The notes under the pieces: model-generated
The model's input: only the letters and a program-made list of their open reading frames with translations
Database searches by the model: none
What the model was told of the DNA's origin: nothing
Program-made: the position numbers and the translations under genes
Assembly (NCBI RefSeq): GCF_963662255.1
Contig: NC_085051.1
Span: forward strand, 56,087,101 to 56,151,100
From: Cinclus cinclus
Taxonomy: Eukaryota > Chordata > Aves > Passeriformes > Cinclidae
Direction: 5' to 3'
DNA length: 64,000 bases
Part shown: positions 10,576-22,020 of the stretch, piece after piece
Position numbering within the stretch: position 1 is the first letter of the stretch
Layout: each line of letters opens with the position of its first letter

Positions 10576-13500
10576 CCAAGGTCATGGAGAGGAGACCACC
10601 TTCAGCTGGAAGCTGTGTTCTCTTCATGCACATACATGCTCTCTTACTAAAGTCTTGATGCTGCTTTTGAAAATATGGACTGAGCAAATATTACGTCTTG
10701 CTGTTGACTGCCTGGCTGCATGGTATCTTCCAGAAAGGAATAATGAGCCAGCTTATCTCAGAGTTGCTTGTTTCTCAGTCTGCCTTCCTATTTGGGTTCT
10801 TTGCTGTGCAAGGACAGTGGTGGGTGCCAGGCTGGCGGGGTTATAAAACCCAGATAAAGACAGTTAAAGTTTTTACCCCCACTGTTACAACTGGGAAGTA
10901 TTTTGTAAGATAAACTTTATGATTTCTGCTTCATATTTTATTTATGGTCAGTTTATACTCTTAAACTCTTGTGCCAGTATTGTTCTTGAGCAGCTCCCCT
11001 CCCACCCCAGCATTTATTCCTTTGATGTATTTGTAGATAGTGATCCTATCCCTGCTCAGTCTGTCTTTGCCAAGCTACACAAGGCAAAGCATCCAGCTAC
11101 TTCTTGTGAAATAAACAGTCCATTACCTGCATCATCTAACCCTTCCTTCTCTGCACTTGATTGTGGCTTAGTTATCAAGACATTTGCCTCAGCAAAGGGC
11201 ACTGCTGGGAGCCTGCCATGACCCTGTGAAATATAGGTTTACTTAAGCATTGAGAACAAACAAACAAACATGGCTTGAGAGCAGGGTTACGAAAATGCAA
11301 AAATCTCTTGACTTTGCATTTTGTCCTTGTCTTATTTTGGGGCAACAGGCTGCTGAAGATGTTGTGAAGGTGTTTGTGGGTTTTCAGGGTTTGTGTGTCC
11401 TAGGAAAAACACGGAGTTTTGCTAGCAGGAATTGTCTGTGTTGCTGCATACAGCAGGTCTCTTGATTAGAAAGTCTGGAGTATCAATACCTGCACGCTTT
11501 CTCCTTTGTCCTTCCCTTTCATGATTTTATTTCTTGTGACTGGGTCCTAAATCGCTTAAAGTTGCTCACTTAAAGTTGAATGTGAACTTCCAGTGGATTA
11601 TGGAAAATCACTGTACATTTGGGTGTCATGAAAAGTAAAAGCTGACTTTTTGAAAGCCTTTTATGGCATTGGTGAAGCTGCTGATAGACTTCCTTGTATG
11701 GTTCAAGAGTAATCACTGTCTAAAGGCTCCTGAAGACAAAGAGCTGAAGAGAATGAAAGTGTCTTGCATGGGTTCAGTATTCAACGTCCACATCCTTGAT
11801 GCCTTAGCATCTTTTGTGGAGACTCAAAAATAAATTCTCCTGATCAGGATAAAGGCAACATATCTCTGAGACCCTTTATTTCAGCCTCTTCCATCCTCCT
11901 GTTGTCACTTAGATGACATCTTTTCCTTTTGTCTGCTACAGAGCATTGAAAATGGAGCTTAGGGCATGATAAAGATTCAGCAGAGCTTCCAGCTGTCAGA
12001 CTGTGCACAAAGAGCATGTTTTGGAAACTGATAGTCTGTGAACTGTCACAGGCACACAGGGATCTCAAATTTCTCTTGTTGCTTTGAAACTGGAGAGGGT
12101 CTGACAATTTAACTTGAGGTGGGGATTTTCTGGAGTAGCTAAATATAAAAAAAAAAAAGGATATTGTGGGATGTGACTGGTGAAGACACCTTAGTTTTCT
12201 GCAAATTCTGGGGAAGCAGATGAGGAAAATGAGGAGAAGTAGTTTTCCCTGCTTAGGCTTGGCAGATGTTTGTGCCTGTGCAGTACATCTGGAACTTCAG
12301 AGAACTGCTTGGGCAGTGATGTTAGAGTGGGGCTAAGAATTACCAAGCACACAAATGTTTGTCTGCTATTCCTCTACGTCTGCCCATGCAGGGAATTATC
12401 TTACCTGTTCACCAGCAACTGATTTAAGCTTGGGTTGTTAAGAAAAGAATCTTGAAGACATAATAGTTTTGTGTTTTGAAAAATGAGCTCTCATAATGAA
12501 GTGTACTTAAGGTAAATTACTGTTGTGAAAGAATTTCTGAAATGTTCCAGTAAATACAACATCCACTTTATCTTGTTGTAGGTATTTTGGCACCAGTATG
12601 TGGTAGTAGAAGTTTTCTTGTAATTTTTCCAGTTACAAAAAAATTTCTTTATATCCTTTTATTATGGTTGCTGCTAAATTCAGGCTGAGATTTCCCAGGT
12701 TTCCTGTGGTATAGAAATAAATTATTTGGAAGAATTTAATAAAATTTTATTAGTCTTTGGGAAGACTTCTTAATTATTTCCAGGTTTCTTCTTACTTATT
12801 TCCAGGTTTCTTCTGTATGAGGATGCTGGTAGTAAGTGCCAGTGTCTAAATTGAATGAAATAAATGGTGTAGTTTCAGGGTCACTAAATTATTCATGCAG
12901 CCATGTAAGTAATTTTTTCCTTTCACCTCTCTCTGTAGGGTGGATCATTGGTGTTGCCTGTTCATGTGGTGTTTTGTTCAGTTTAAAATGGCCCTGAAAA
13001 TCGTTGCTCTTGGAGTACTTTCTTGTAATCCCAAACTTGAAAGGGCATCAGAGCACTTTCTGATTGTGGAATTTGCAGGAGCACCATGTTGTCACAGTGA
13101 CTTTTGCATTGTATCTTGCAGTGTAGACATTCAGAACAAGGCTTTTTGTGTGAAAGTGTGCTGCAGACTGTACTTACTACACCTTGTTTGCGTGCACAAG
13201 GATTGTGTGTCAGGCAAATACTGTCCTTGTTTCACTGATTGGGAAAGTGAGGAGAGAATGTTGGCCCTTCCTGGGAATTACTCAGCAAGCTCTTCTGCCG
13301 CAGTCAGGACTGGGAAGTATTTGTAGGCCAGGCTCTTGTTCAAATCCACTTAGATAAATACTGTATTTCTGTCTTGTTTGAGATGACCATCTCAGTGCAT
13401 AGCTCTAGTGCCAAGTCAGACAGCAAAGCTGTTGGACCTCTTCACAAAGGAAAATGCTGTTAGTGAGCTTGAACCTCCTCTGGTGGCTGCTGTGTTGAAA

Positions 13501-14022
13501 TGTGAATGGATCAAAACTTAATGCTACATGCAGGTGACCATTGTACCCTCCGTGTTTGATTTCCAGCAGCTGTTGGCTGTCTGTTATTTGAGAGGCTGAT
13601 GAGTTCTGTATCTTCTTTCCTATGTTTGTGGTTACAAGAAGTCATGGATGCGTTCGGTGGGAGGTGCTCACAGGAGAAAGGAAATGACTTCTCTGTGGTG
13701 GCTGTGGTCTGATGAGATAAGCACAAGTGCAGAAGGCTGAGTCTTGGATTCTCTTCAAGGTTTGCAGCACCCTGGCAGGATAGCTGTGGTTCCATTAAGG
13801 CAGCAGGCACAAGCCCCATCTTTGACCCCTGTTTATCAGAGCCTTGCTCAGTGCAAAGCCAGGGCCCAGCACTAGAACAGTTTTCCTGTTCTCTAGAATC
13901 CACCTGAGGATGCAGCATTTGTTGTTCACCTGTTCAGAGGCTTCTGAGACTGCAATTCAGGCATAGATGAGCTTTCAAAGTGTTTTTAAATACAGTATTC
14001 TTTGCCAGAAAAAAAAGAAAAC

Positions 14023-14054
14023 ATAATAATAATATAATAATAATAATAATAATT
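14023..14054. repeat. TAA trinucleotide microsatellite
   Basis: About ten TAA/ATA units, interrupted once. Confidence 0.9.
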
Positions 14055-15782
14055 TAGAATACAAATAGCCCAATTGCAGTATCTCTTTCTGTAATTTACC
14101 CTTTGCCTGGGACTTTTTCAGACCTGCCTTTATAAAATAGGATTGCTTCTGCCAGCTTGATCTGAGAATAGCCATGAGAGTAAAATAGAGCATCTCTTAT
14201 CCTCTTATTACTCCTTTATTGGATGACCACCTCACCCACACCTAGATGCAGTCACATCCTCTACCTGGTGAGGTCACTACAAGAGAAGCTCCCCTCACAG
14301 AGGAGTTCATGGCAGAGTGGGATTTTGGGGACAGCTTCCTTTTTGGCTCCTCTGTTGGTAGGTCTATGTCACCAGCATGGAATTGCATGGAAAGAGAAGA
14401 TTGAAAAAGGGATATTCTCAAATGTGTTTGAATTATTATTTTACACAGTTCCTTAGAGTATTTAGAAACTATGTTTCCCATGTTTATGCCTGGGTCTTAT
14501 AAATTGTTCTAGAGAAGGCAGGTTAGCAATATGAGCATCATATTTTAATGAATTTGCCTTAATTTTGAAGCCAAAAATTGTAAATTGGCATTTTTATAGT
14601 TTCGTATAGTGCTTTCTAGCTTATTTGAGTTTTTTAATTGTATACTGGATTATTCTACACTTTTTCAATTGGTCATTTGATCTTTTGCAGGTCTTTACCA
14701 TCTCTTTCATTCATGAATTACTGTCACTAGGCTTTCCTTACTTGAGTTTGAATGTTAATTCATTGCACTTTGGACCCAAAGGCATGCCTAAATATTCAAG
14801 ATCTCTAGATCACTCTAGATCTCCATCATATTTTCCAGTGTTGGATGCAAAATCAGGATAGGTCTTTCTAGTTTGAATGCAGAATCTTACACCAAAAAGA
14901 AAAACAACCAGAAAGTATCTTTTGATGAAAATAGTCACTGTATGGTTTTTGTGATCTATGCATTTAAAGCTATGCTTGATCCAATTTAGGAGTTGTTTTT
15001 GCATTCCATCTTTATGAATGTCCAGTATAATATTCAAAAGAGGTTTTTTTTCTGTATTGATGTGAATACTTGTCTATGCCCCCAAAAGATGAGTTCAGAA
15101 CAGTTGTAGTCTCCATTTAATTTTTTTTTTAATTATTGAACCCCAAAGCACTGAGCACCTGGGCCTTTTTCCCTTTATTCTCTTCTACATCTGACTCTTA
15201 TTTTTTCCCTCCAACCAATACTGTTTTAGGCTATTTCCTTGATTCTCTCTCCCACCTACAGTTCTTCTCTCCATTGCTAAGCAGGATTACACCCCAAAGG
15301 CAAGTAGCTTGGTAGACCTATTTTTTTTTTTTTATTTTCCCACAGACTTTGTGTTTTTATCTTTTTCCTTCTTTCTATTCTACTGATACAATTTTCTTTG
15401 TACCACGAATGAAGAATTACATGGAGCTTCTTTCTGACTGTGCCTTGCATTTGGAAGCTAGATGTAGTTGATTGGAGAGGATGAAATAATTCTCTTGGCA
15501 GTTACATCTTGTCTCTGCATTTTAGCATAGCCTCTCGTGCATTTTATTCCCTTCCTGCCTGATGACTAAATGCTCTTTGCCTTCAGCAGGCTTTGTGGGA
15601 ATGCTGGAAAAGCCCTTTCTCCCTCTGCTTGGGTGAAATGACAAACTCAGCTATAGCAGAGTGTGTGCTGGACAAACTGCATTCCTGAGGGCTGTTCTGT
15701 GCTTCCCCTCTGTACTCAGATAATTTGCTGCTCCATCTTCAAATGAGGAGTGGTGCCGGTGGGGAAAGGTCTCTGTAGGCTG

Positions 15783-17377
15783 CTGCACTGGGGAAGTGCA
15801 GCACTGCTGTGTTCTCCCTGCACTGGGGAAGTGCAGCACTGCTGTGTTCTCCCTGCACTGGGGAAGTGCAGCACTGCTGTGTTTTCTCCCTGCACTGGGG
15901 AAGTGCAGCACTGGTGTGTTCTCCCTGCACTGGGGAAGTGCAGCACTGCTGTGTGTTCTCCCTGCACTGGGGAAGTGCAGCACTGGTGTGTTCTCCCTGC
16001 ACTGGGGAAGTGCAGCACTGCTGTGTTCTCCCTGCACTGGGGAAGTGCAGCACTGGTGTGTTCTCCCTGCACTGGGGAAGTGCAGCACTGGTGTGTTCTC
16101 CCTGCACTGGGGAAGTGCAGCACTGTTGTGTTCTCCCTGCACTGGGGATGTGCAGCACTGCTGTGTTGTCCCTGCACTGGGGAAGTGCAGCACTGCTGTG
16201 TGTTCTCCCTGCACTGGGGAAGTGCAGCACTGGTGTGTTCTCCCTGCACTGGGGAAGTGCAGCACTGCTGTGTTTTCTCCCTGCACTGGGGAAGTGCAGC
16301 ACTGCTGTGTTCTCCCTGCACTGGGGAAGTGCAGCACTGCTGTGTTTTCTCCCTGCACTGGGGAAGTGCAGCACTGCTGTGTTTTCTCCCTGCACTGGGG
16401 AAGTGCAGCACTGCTGTGTTCTCCCTGCACTGGGGAAGTGCAGCACTGCTGTGTTCTCCCTGCACTGGGAAGTGCAGCACTGCTGTGTTCTCCCTGCACT
16501 GGGAAGTGCAGCACTGCTGTGTTCTCCCTGCACTGGGAAGTGCAGCACTGCTGTGTTCTCCCTGCACTGGGAAGTGCAGCACTGCTGTGTTCTCCCTGCA
16601 CTGGGGAAGTGCAGCACTGGTGTGTTCTCCCTGCACTGGGAAGTGCAGCACTGGTGTGTTCTCCCTGCACTGGGGAAGTGCAGCACTGCTGTGTTCTCCC
16701 TGCACTGGGGAAGTGCAGCACTGGTGTGTTCTCCCTGCACTGGGGAAGTGCAGCACTGTTGTGTTGTCCCTGCACTGGGGATGTGCAGCACTGGTGTGTT
16801 CTCCCTGCACTGGGGAAGTGCAGCACTGCTGTGTTGTCCCTGCACTGGGGAAGTGCAGCACTGCTGTGTGTTCTCCCTGCACTGGGGAAGTGCAGCACTG
16901 GTGTGTTCTCCCTGCACTGGGGAAGTGCAGCACTGCTGTGTTCTCCCTGCACTGGGGAAGTGCAGCACTGCTGTGTTTTCTCCCTGCACTGGGGAAGTGC
17001 AGCACTGCTGTGTTTTCTCCCTGCACTGGGGAAGTGCAGCACTGCTGTGTTCTCCCTGCACTGGGGAAGTGCAGCACTGCTGTGTTCTCCCTGCACTGGG
17101 GAAGTGCAGCACTGCTGTGTTCTCCCTGCACTGGGAAGTGCAGCACTGCTGTGTTCTCCCTGCACTGGGAAGTGCAGCACTGCTGTGTTCTCCCTGCACT
17201 GGGGAAGTGCAGCACTGGTGTGTTCTCCCTGCACTGGGAAGTGCAGCACTGGTGTGTTCTCCCTGCACTGGGGAAGTGCAGCACTGCTGTGTTTTCTCCC
17301 TGCACTGGGGAAGTGCAGCACTGCTGTGTTTTCTCCCTGCACTGGGGAAGTGCAGCACTGCTGTGTTTTCTCCCTGC
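15783..17377 (+). repeat. Minisatellite of 45 units of 35 bp, each with an inverted repeat
   Basis: The unit core is CTGCACTGGGGAAGTGCAG followed by CACTGCTGTG and TTCTCC. CTGCACT and AGTGCAG are perfect reverse complements around a GGGGA loop. By eye there are 45 units. Variation is confined to the loop (GGGG or GGG), one central base (CTGCTG, CTGGTG or CTGTTG), the spacer (TTCTCC, TTTTCTCC, TGTTCTCC or TTGTCC) and an A-to-T change next to the loop in two units. All units keep CTGCAC...GTGCAG. Long open frames run through on both strands in several frames because the units lack stops; they are not genes. It lies inside the putative WDR89 intron 1. Confidence 0.97.
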
Positions 17378-20300
17378 CTTGTCAGCTCAGCTCCCAAATG
17401 CAAACCACATGTCCTGTGCATGCACGAGCTGCTTCCCGCTGCCCAGAGCTCCGGGTTTGTTCTCAGCTTGCTCTAGAACTTTTAATTGTGAAAATAATGG
17501 GAGGGTCTGTTTGTATTGTTTATAGTGGGAAAGAACAGTGCAAGATTTCATCTGCTGCTGTTCAGATCTCTTGCTATTTTTGGTATTTGACCTCTGCAGA
17601 GAAGACTGCCAGAACTACAGGTCTTTTTAATTTTATTATGTGTTTCTGTCCTCCTACTCATAAGTTACTCTTATATTAGTGATTAAACCTTTGAGAATGT
17701 GCCATTATTCCACATTTTCCCCTGTATTTTTTAAAGGAAAATTTGTATTTCTATGTATTTTTGAGCTAACATTCTCTTTTGGAAAGATGAACTGTGCAAC
17801 TTGGCAGCATCTTCTGTACACCACTCAAAGGGAAAGGGAAATAACTTACGATTTGCTGGTTTATCTTTCAAAAAACGTTCAGGATTGAAGAGGACTGATG
17901 AGCCTGTTGGCTTGAATTGAAGCTGCAACTTTTAGAATACTTCACAAACAGCACAGCAGTATGTGCTGGGACAATGCTAAGTGTTTAGTTTGTTTAGATA
18001 GGTACTTGCTTTTCATTTCTCCACCATTGGAAAGGGCTGCCTTCAGCACAACTGTTTGCTTCTAGTCTTGCTGTGTGGTTGTTTCCACACTCCATATAAC
18101 AAAGGCATCTAAAAATCCTGTCCTGCTTTTTTGGCATCACTTCCACTTCATGCCTTCTATTCTAAACATCGAGTTTATTTCTTTTTTAAAGGAGCCTTGT
18201 AGGATGCCCTGGAGGTCAAAATATTTTAGGTTATTTCAAAGAACAGTATTTATTCTGAGTTCCCAACATGTGAGTTTTGAGTATCCTTCCAGAAGCTTAT
18301 TGTGTCTGGTAGTTGTGCTGTCCAGGAGATGTGCAGGGGTTGCATGTAACTGTGTACTTAAATTCATAGAACGGATCACCTGAGTGTAGTTCCACAAGTC
18401 TAGCTGTAATAACATAGAAGTTTGAGGTTTAATTCATACAGTGTGGCTTTTCCTGGCTCTGGGGGTACAGGTGTGGATACAGCTGAAAGATTCAGCTGTT
18501 CCACATAAGGAATGGTGATTCCTAAGGATGGGATTGCACCTCTGTTTCAAGCACAAGTGACTGGCCAAAGGCAGACACCTTCAGCCAGGTACTGGTGTGT
18601 CATCCCCGTGGTGGTGATTTCCTGGCAGCTTGACATCGTCCGGATTTTATCAGTGTTGAGACTGCAAATCCAGACCTTCTCCAGATTTTGCTGGAGAAGG
18701 TGGAATTTAATGAACTACCTCACATTCTGAGCAGAGAAGGAGCCATGGGGAAAGAAGAGCTTTTGACCAGTGCCCTCTGTGATTTTTTCTGAGGTTGAGG
18801 AGCAGTCCAAGAGCAAGCTGTTGGTACAACTCTGTGCCAGAGAGTTTGTCATACAGACATGAGCAGTTCTCCTCTCTGATCATCACAACTGGTTGTTGTG
18901 CTATGTCCAAAACGTTTCAAAGACTCTGATTTTGCCAAAGGATTCTTTGGAAAACAGATACCTCTGTTGTTGAACTCAAGGAGCTAAAAGTGCTTCAGTG
19001 CAGGGGACCGTGTGCTTTGTAGGTGGCTGCAGTCCAGTGCTTAGTTATCTTCTATTGTGTTTGGAAGACCATTGTTTCCTATTTGTCTCATAAATTTAAC
19101 ACAGATCCTATTCCTGCCATTTAAACTTTCCCATCAAAATACAACAGTGACTTCCCCTTCTGAAAAGGAAGGGCTGGCAGCTACACCCTGAAGTTTGAGC
19201 ATGAATTGTTTATATAACCTTCAATCACAATTTCATAATAGTATGAAGACTTTCTTACTAAGGCAGACATTTTCCTGAGTTTTTAGCAAAAACCTAGGTG
19301 CCATTGAACACAATTTTAAGGCTTCTTAGTTGTTGAGGTGGAAGTGGGATTGAAAACTGAACCTTCAACTTCCTGTTGGTAGAAATTGCACTTCTGTCTG
19401 AAAACATGAGCATTTTCTGGTATTTCAGAATAGCTGTACTTAAGTCATTCTGGGTGAAAGCCTAAGAGTTGTATTGAGCTAATTTCATTTCCCAGAACAT
19501 ATAATTAAAACTGAATGAACCTCCTTTTGCAGACTCTGGCTTTTTACAACTTCTGGGTATTTATAGAGTTCCCTTGCCTTCCCCACCAGTAAAAGCTCTG
19601 ACATGAATGTTATAGAAACTGCTTATTGAAGGATACTCTCTATCACAGTCAGTAATATTTAAACAACTGGAGCTTGCCTTCCAAATGGATGACATTTGTC
19701 AGGAACATGTCTGTTTGAGTTTTCTTGGCCTTTTGAGTAGACAAAGTCTGAATATTTAGAGCTTAAAATTCAGGTCAACTTGGAAAACTACATTTCTCTT
19801 ACAAGAAATTTACAGACATAACCTGATTTTTTTAGTAACCATAGCACTGCAGGAGAACTGGTTTACAAAAACTCCTCTCTCCACCCTCAAGCATGTGTGT
19901 TTGAAACTCTATTTAAATAGAAGCTTCCATTGTAATTCTTCAGTAAATTGAATTAAGCAGTTTTCCTAATTAATAATGTTAAAAATATTTTATTTCTTCA
20001 GTTTATATTACTAATTTGCAAGAATGTTTAACAGCTTTGTGTTTAAGCAGCATAGCAAACGGCGTTTGACAACAGTTGGCTTTATGTAATAGCTCTAGTG
20101 AAAGCTTGTTTCATTTGAGGACATACCCAGAAAAGTAAGTAAGGAATGAATTCTGTGGGTAGGCTGGACCCAGGGTAATGCCAGAAAACACGTTGAACTT
20201 CTTTGCTTCAGAGGGGAAAGGAGTTTCCACAGGATGTCTGCATTTTATGGCATAAATGGCTGGTGGATGTGCTCTGAAAGGTTGCTTTGATGTAGAAGAT

Positions 20301-21999
20301 TAACCTGGGGACCTCATTGTCAGGATATTACTGAGGCAAATCGCTTAGTGAGATTATTTGTGACTTGGGAATTAAGTTTTTATGTGTTCCTGCTTAAGTT
20401 GTTTTTTAAGAATTTGCTGGTTTGTCACATGGTGTCGTGAATATTTGTGTACACCAAACCAGAGGAGGGAAAGCAAACCCCTGAAACCACAAACACCACC
20501 AAGAAGGGGAAAAAAAGCAGAATGCAGCTTTGTCATAGCAGCTTTTCCTTTGTTTTTGGTCTCTCATGGACAATTAATTACAACTAAAGCAAGTAATACG
20601 CAGAGACTTGCATATACCACCCCTAAAAATCCAGCCTGGAGAATCTGCAGAAAAAATTGATGATAGAACAGCTGGGAAGGCATGAGAGTATTTTCTTGTG
20701 TTCTGTGTCTGCCTGATTTTTATTTCATTTTTCTTTAGATTTTTTTTTTTTAAAGGGTCATTTCATGCATGTGGTATCTGGGATTGGCTGCTGGCCCAGA
20801 CCTTAAGGAAATATCAGTACCAATGAGGAATCACTGGAGAGTTGACCCCTTAAAACCTGCTGTGATCCTCTCAATGTTTGGGTTTTGATTCTTTTTAAAC
20901 ACAGAACAGTGGTCTAACTGAGCCTGTGTTTTTGACAGAAGTGGATGACTGTAATAACATACCTACATCTTCCTTTAAAAAAAATGGTTGTAGTTTGTGA
21001 ACCACTAAAACCATTGCATATAGCTCTTTAAAATGTAAATGCTGCTGAACTTTTCCTGACTCTGAATTGATGGAGCTTTACTGCAGTTGCAGAATAGAAT
21101 TTTCTGTTGTGTTATAGAAAGGAAAACTATGTCTTTCCTCTTTTTTTAGGGCATATTATAGAAGTGAATCTGTGAGAGGATGCAAGAGAATTTTGTTTAA
21201 TTTTGGTTTTGCTGGGTAAAGTTTGCATTTGTGCATTGCTGAAATAGTTTGGGTTTCTAGGAGAGTTCAGTAGTGCCAGAGAGGAATTGCCTCTGAAGGG
21301 AAGATTTTTATCAGCTGCACTAAAAGCCAGTGTTCTGTGGTTTTACAGGAGGCTCAGAAAAACGTTGAGGTGCTTAATTGCAGTGAATTCCACAGGTCAC
21401 ATAGCCTGTTTAGGTGGTCCCTGATAGCTGGCAGGTGTTTCTGTGAGTCATTGGGCATCTAAATACTTGTAAAATTACCCCACCAGGCCATTTCAGGCTG
21501 TAGTGCTGTGTAGTTTTGATCTTGTTCTCTGCCTCCCCTGTGCACGTCTCTCAGCACAGTTCACTGGAGAAGTCTCCTGTTGTACTGATGCAGCTGCTTG
21601 TGAGCTGTGCTTCCTAGAACAAATCTTACTGCTCTTCAGGTAGAGGGGGTGACTCATTTTGTTTCCACTTGTGGAGAACATCATGTTACTTTATAAAAGT
21701 AATAAAGCAAATTTAGTTAAGTGACTTCCCCAGGATTCCCAGATAGACTGTTTAATCTGCTAAAGGGATTATCTGGTGTGGTGCTTACAGACACGAGAGA
21801 CTGAGCTCCTGGAATCAGGGAGCCCTTTCCTGTTATGTGTTCCTGTGAATGAAGTTGTGGTGGGGAAGGACATCGGGATAATTGAATTTTAGCTCCGTGC
21901 ATCACCTCTGCACAAGATGCTTCCTCGTACGTGTTTTGAAAGCTAACACCGTTGAAGAACGTTGTAATTAAAACTCTCCTTGGCTTTTACTTGTTGCAG
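17378..21999. other. WDR89: Putative WDR89 intron 1, distal part
   Basis: Non-coding sequence without recognisable recent repeats or exon candidates. It ends in the acceptor TTTTACTTGTTGCAG, whose AG is at 21998-21999, just before the WDR89 coding exon. Confidence 0.55.
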
Positions 22000-22020
22000 G
22001 TTTCTGGCGAGGCTGGGGAG
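22000..22020 (+). other. WDR89: 5' UTR portion of the WDR89 coding exon
   Basis: This is the 21 bases between the acceptor AG (21998-21999) and the ATG. The pyrimidine tract upstream (CTTTTACTTGTTGCAG) is adequate. The base at -3 of the ATG is G, a purine as expected for efficient initiation. Confidence 0.75.

Larger units (their letters stand above)
5918..15782. other. WDR89: Putative WDR89 intron 1, proximal part
   Basis: AT-rich non-coding DNA apart from CR1 copies at 6941-7330 and about 8625-8790, a TA run at 8987-9006, a CpG-dense patch at about 10150-10575 and a TAA microsatellite at 14023-14054. A 16-base string beginning TTATTTCCAGGTTTCT is directly duplicated near 12774-12812. I see no convincing exon. 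The intron assignment depends on the first exon being at 4.6 kb. Confidence 0.5.

Noticed and set aside
15783..17377. CRISPR-like array of palindromic repeats
   Set aside because: The units are head-to-tail with no unique spacers, the host is a vertebrate, and no cas gene is present. It is a minisatellite.
15651..17679. Cys-rich repeat proteins on both strands
   Set aside because: The 35-bp array lacks stops in several frames; the same peptides recur in all of them, which is not how real genes behave.
21952..22020. Upstream in-frame ATG extending WDR89 by 23 residues
   Set aside because: It lies before a clear splice acceptor at 21998-21999, and family similarity begins at 22021.
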